This document shows positions 13,454 through 15,508 of a DNA stretch of 15,508 nt, piece by piece. The stretch is from Actinomycetota bacterium (GTDB taxonomy: Bacteria > Actinomycetota > Actinomycetes > S36-B12 > UBA5976). Each line of letters opens with the position of its first letter. Within the stretch, counting starts at the first letter, position 1. The stretch is from positions 1-15,508 of the forward strand of contig CANFIL010000017.1 in NCBI GenBank assembly GCA_947447095.1. Reading direction: 5' to 3'. The position numbers and the translations under genes are program-made. Under the pieces are notes generated by a model. It saw only the letters and a program-made list of their open reading frames with translations, made no database searches and was not told where the DNA came from.

Positions 13454-13457
13454 ACCC

Positions 13458-14048
13458 ATCAGTATCGAGCCCCGCATCAATGAGCGGATCCGTGTACCCG
13501 AAGTTCGCCTTGTCGGACCTGCCGGTGAGCAGGTAGGCATCGTGAAAATCGAGGATGCATTGCGCATGGCCCTAGAGGCCGACCTGGATCTCGTTGAGGT
13601 TGCACCTGAGGCAAAGCCACCAGTGTGCAAGCTCATGGACTACGGCAAGTTCAAGTACGAAGCCGCAGTCAAGGCTCGCGAAGCACGCAAGAACCAAGTC
13701 AACACAGTTATCAAAGAAATGAAACTGCGTCCCAAGATCGAACAGCACGACTATGAGACCAAAAAGGGTCACATTGAGCGCTTCCTCGGTGCGGGCGACA
13801 AGGTCAAGATCACGATCATGTTCCGTGGCCGTGAACAATCTCGACCAGAACTTGGTTACCGACTACTCCAGCGTCTAGCGCAAGACATCGGCGAATCAGC
13901 CGTTATCGAATCCGCGCCAGTGCAGGACGGTCGCAACATGACCATGGTGTTGGCACCAGTTCGCGGCAAGTCAGCCGTGAAGAAGGCCGCCAAGCCAACC
14001 GAAGCCGAAGTTGCAACTGAAGCGCCAGCTGAAGAAGTAGCCGAATAA
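13458..14048 (+). CDS. infC: Translation initiation factor IF-3, apparently with an AUC start codon
   Basis: IF-3 binds the 30S subunit, keeps it apart from 50S and proofreads initiator tRNA pairing. The N domain reads EPRINERIRVPEVRLVGPAG, the linker carries YGKFKYEAAVKAREARKNQ, and the C domain has KLRPKIEQHDYETKKGH and ITIMFRGREQSRPELGYRLL. An Ala/Glu-rich tail follows, as in other actinobacteria. No ATG, GTG or TTG lies at the homology boundary. A perfect AGGAGG (13448-13453) is followed 4 nt later by ATC AGT ATC GAG, giving 196 residues; the second ATC (13464) is the alternative. The upstream GTG at 13329 would give 239 residues with a non-IF-3 extension. E. coli infC uses AUU, which IF-3 itself discriminates against, so autoregulation is plausible. 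Confidence 0.88.
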   Translation: MSIEPRINERIRVPEVRLVGPAGEQVGIVKIEDALRMALEADLDLVEVAPEAKPPVCKLMDYGKFKYEAAVKAREARKNQVNTVIKEMKLRPKIEQHDYETKKGHIERFLGAGDKVKITIMFRGREQSRPELGYRLLQRLAQDIGESAVIESAPVQDGRNMTMVLAPVRGKSAVKKAAKPTEAEVATEAPAEEVAE

Positions 14049-14057
14049 CAAAAGAAT

Positions 14058-14079
14058 TTCTTGCCCGGCTGGGTGAGAA
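14058..14079 (+). other. Hairpin between infC and rpmI
   Basis: TTCTTGCCC (14058-14066) pairs with GGGTGAGAA (14071-14079) around a GGCT loop: 9 bp including two G-U pairs. It ends 6 nt before the rpmI AGGAG. There is no T-tract after it, so it is more likely an RNA stability or translational control element than a terminator. Confidence 0.4.
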
Positions 14080-14096
14080 GTAAGTAGGAGAAAACG

Positions 14097-14291
14097 ATGC
14101 CAAAGAACAAGACCCACAGTGGCGCTAAGAAGCGCTTCCGCGTGACCGGCACCGGCAAGCTCATGAAAGAGCAAGCCAACAAGCGTCACCTATTGGAAAG
14201 CAAGTCCAGCAAGCGCACCCGCAAGCTTTCAGCAGACCAGGTGTTGTCCCCAGCCGATTCAAAGAAAGCTAAGAAGCTTCTCGGCCGCTAG
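14097..14291 (+). CDS. rpmI: 50S ribosomal protein bL35
   Basis: This small basic protein of the large ribosomal subunit has 64 residues, the normal length. The sequence MPKNKTHSGAKKRFRVTGTG is the family signature (K-x-K-T-x-x-x-A-x-K-R-F), followed by KRHLLESKSSKRTRKL. AGGAG at 14086-14090 gives a well-spaced ribosome site for the ATG. It lies between infC and rplT in the conserved IF-3/L35/L20 operon, with 48 nt on the infC side that include a hairpin and 30 nt on the rplT side. Confidence 0.97.
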   Translation: MPKNKTHSGAKKRFRVTGTGKLMKEQANKRHLLESKSSKRTRKLSADQVLSPADSKKAKKLLGR

Positions 14292-14321
14292 GTCAGTTGC
14301 TTACGAGATTTAGGAGAGAAC

Positions 14322-14699
14322 ATGGCACGCGTAAAACGCTCCGTGAATGCTAAGAAGAAGCGTCGTGAAGTACTAGAGCAGGCCAGCGGTTACCGCGGCC
14401 AGCGCTCACGTCTTTACCGTAAGGCGAAGGAGCAAGTTACACACTCGCTCGTTTACGCATACAACGACCGTCGCGAACGCAAGGGTGACTTCCGCAAGCT
14501 CTGGATCCAGCGCATCAACGCTGCAGCCCGCGCTAACGGCATGACCTACAACCGTTTCATCCAGGGCCTCAAGGCTGCTGAAATCGAAGTTGATCGTCGC
14601 ATGCTTGCTGAGCTTGCTGTGAACGAACCAGCTGTTTTCGCATCGTTGGTACAGCAGGCTGCTAAGGCGCTTCCTGCAGACGTCAACGCACCTAAGTAA
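14322..14699 (+). CDS. rplT: 50S ribosomal protein bL20
   Basis: L20 binds 23S rRNA early in large-subunit assembly and in several bacteria represses its own operon by binding the leader mRNA. The 125-residue protein begins MARVKRSVNAKKKRREVLEQ and contains GYRGQRSRLYRKAKEQV and NDRRERKGDFRKLWIQRIN, which are canonical L20 segments. AGGAGAG at 14312-14318 precedes the ATG by 3 nt. The C-terminal tail (QQAAKALPADVNAPK) is a little longer than the E. coli protein, as in other actinobacteria. A perfect 14-bp hairpin starts 46 nt after its stop, inside the next reading frame. Confidence 0.97.
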   Translation: MARVKRSVNAKKKRREVLEQASGYRGQRSRLYRKAKEQVTHSLVYAYNDRRERKGDFRKLWIQRINAAARANGMTYNRFIQGLKAAEIEVDRRMLAELAVNEPAVFASLVQQAAKALPADVNAPK

Positions 14700-14726
14700 G
14701 ACTGCACAAGGAAACTCAAGCCTCAC

Positions 14727-15508
14727 ATGGCTGACATCCTTACGAACGTGCGCGCATCATCCGTGATGCGCGCACGTCGTCTTTTGCAAGGCAAGTTCCG
14801 ATCAGAAGAAAACGCATTCCTGGTCGAAGGTCCGCAATCTGCGCGCGAAGCCGCATTGTCGGGCGATACAAAAGATCTTTTTATAACTCCAGAATGTGCT
14901 GATCGCTATCCCGAAATCGTGGCTGCGGTCGAAGCGCATGGGGGATACGTTCACCTCAGCGATGACGAAGTCATTGCATCGTTGAGCAGTGCTGTCACGC
15001 CACAAGGTGTTGTCGGAGTCGTGCGTAGTTCGGCGAACACTCTGGACAGCGTTCTCAAGCCAGGAGCCAAACTTGTTGTGGCTTTGGCATACGTGCGCGA
15101 TCCAGGCAACGCAGGATCGGTCATTCGAGTCGCTGATGCTGCAGGTGCGACTGGCGTCATCGCCAGTACCGAGTCAGTTGACTTACACAATCCCAAAGTT
15201 GTTCGTGCAAGTGCGGGTTCGCTCTTTCATATCCCGGCCGTCGAAGAAATTGATATCGCTGATGCCATTGCCAAAGCTCGCGAGTTGGGCATGCAAGTGT
15301 TTGCAGCCGATGGAAGTGGCGAGCCATTTACGACCGGTGTGGATTTGAGTGTGCCGACCATGTGGGTGTTTGGCAACGAAGCCTGGGGAGTGCCGCAAGA
15401 AGTGCTCGATGCGGTTGACCGTGTAGTTTCAATTCCGATCTACGGTCGTGCAGAGTCGCTCAATCTTGCGACAGCTGCTGCTGTTTGTCTTTACGCATCG
15501 GCTCAAGC
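14727..15508 (+). CDS. SpoU/TrmH-family RNA 2'-O-ribose methyltransferase, 3' truncated by window
   Basis: This SAM-dependent enzyme is predicted to methylate a ribose 2'-hydroxyl in rRNA or tRNA; by context and length it is most like the RlmB/TsnR-type 23S rRNA enzymes. The frame is open to the window end (260 codons). The N-terminal substrate-binding domain has LTNVRASSVMRARRLLQG and FLVEGPQSAREA. The SPOUT knot domain shows motif 1 DPGNAGSVIRVADAAGA, motif 2 FGNEAWGVP and motif 3 IPIYGRAESLNLATAAA, so the SAM-binding trefoil is complete. AAGGAA at 14708-14713 is a somewhat distant ribosome site for the ATG. ATG 14766 is an alternative, but homology to the family begins near LTN, before it. 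In many actinobacteria this gene follows rplT and precedes pheS. Confidence 0.92.
   Translation, partial: MADILTNVRASSVMRARRLLQGKFRSEENAFLVEGPQSAREAALSGDTKDLFITPECADRYPEIVAAVEAHGGYVHLSDDEVIASLSSAVTPQGVVGVVRSSANTLDSVLKPGAKLVVALAYVRDPGNAGSVIRVADAAGATGVIASTESVDLHNPKVVRASAGSLFHIPAVEEIDIADAIAKARELGMQVFAADGSGEPFTTGVDLSVPTMWVFGNEAWGVPQEVLDAVDRVVSIPIYGRAESLNLATAAAVCLYASAQ
14746..14784 (+). terminator. Perfect 14-bp hairpin plus T-rich tail within the methyltransferase 5' coding region
   Basis: ACGTGCGCGCATCA (14746-14759) pairs perfectly with TGATGCGCGCACGT (14764-14777) around a TCCG loop, followed by CGTCTTTT. This looks like an intrinsic terminator or attenuator for the infC-rpmI-rplT message, yet it lies in codons 7-17 of the next gene. 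Stem stability is high because most pairs are G-C. Confidence 0.6.

Larger units (their letters stand above)
13127..13457 (+). other. 331-nt region between the SseB-family gene and infC: repeat, promoter and structured leader
   Basis: This stretch holds repeat copy B (core 13153-13237), a candidate -10 box (13293-13298) and a leader of about 150 nt with three hairpins before infC. The infC frame itself is open back to a TAA at 13293, so there is no in-frame stop between a GTG at 13329 and infC. That upstream extension does not resemble IF-3. Confidence 0.75.

Noticed and set aside
13329..13457. Annotating IF-3 from GTG 13329
   Set aside because: It would bury AGGAGG in coding sequence and add a non-homologous hydrophobic extension; the ATC start explains the site better. 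Reported separately as an open question.
1..15508. tRNA or rRNA genes, CRISPR arrays, transposase genes, prophage or toxin-antitoxin modules
   Set aside because: None was recognised on either strand; the coding content is uniformly housekeeping and the only repeats are the three structured elements.

Overview
The window looks like chromosomal housekeeping DNA from an actinomycete (Actinomycetota). The evidence is a PriA-type protein without helicase motifs, an SseB-family protein beside infC, a long-form HisG, an IF-3 whose N-terminus (ISIEPRINERIRVPEVR) matches actinobacterial IF-3 and appears to start at a non-AUG codon, and TANNNT -10 boxes placed for leaderless transcription. Base composition is only moderate and genes are tightly packed. 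This would suit a streamlined aquatic actinobacterium (Nanopelagicales-like or Luna-type Microbacteriaceae), but that placement is a guess. All recognised genes are on the + strand.

Layout. 2-796: 3' part of coaBC. 873-2063: metK. 2166-4148: priA-like gene. 4208-6992: def-fmt-rsmB, with overlapping ends. 7017-10987: rpe-ribD-ribE-ribBA-ribH, a complete riboflavin block except for the phosphatase step, with no FMN riboswitch in front of it. 11335-13126: hisE-hisG and an SseB-family gene. 13458-14699: infC-rpmI-rplT. 14727 to the window end: a SpoU/TrmH-family RNA 2'-O-methyltransferase, cut by the window edge. The genes serve cofactor synthesis (CoA, SAM, flavin), translation initiation and N-terminal processing (Fmt, Def, IF-3), ribosomal proteins and rRNA modification, plus the first two histidine-pathway activities. 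Stop/start overlaps of 1 or 4 nt recur (def/fmt, fmt/rsmB, rpe/ribD, ribE/ribBA, ribBA/ribH, hisG/SseB), which suggests translational coupling.

The most unusual content is in the two long intergenic gaps (10988-11334 and 13127-13457). They hold three copies of one imperfectly palindromic element of about 85-130 nt: copy A (+, 11062-11150), copy C (-, 11182-11277) and copy B (+, about 13134-13261). The copies share arms, a conserved bulge and a conserved internal loop. Their stems show compensatory changes. Each has an unrelated apical hairpin followed by a T5 tract. I do not recognise this family. It could be a structured RNA, a terminator-bearing mobile repeat, or a folded-DNA site.

Other points of note are the infC AUC start with its structured leader, a perfect 14-bp hairpin inside the first codons of the methyltransferase gene, and two likely leaderless promoters (rpe, hisE).
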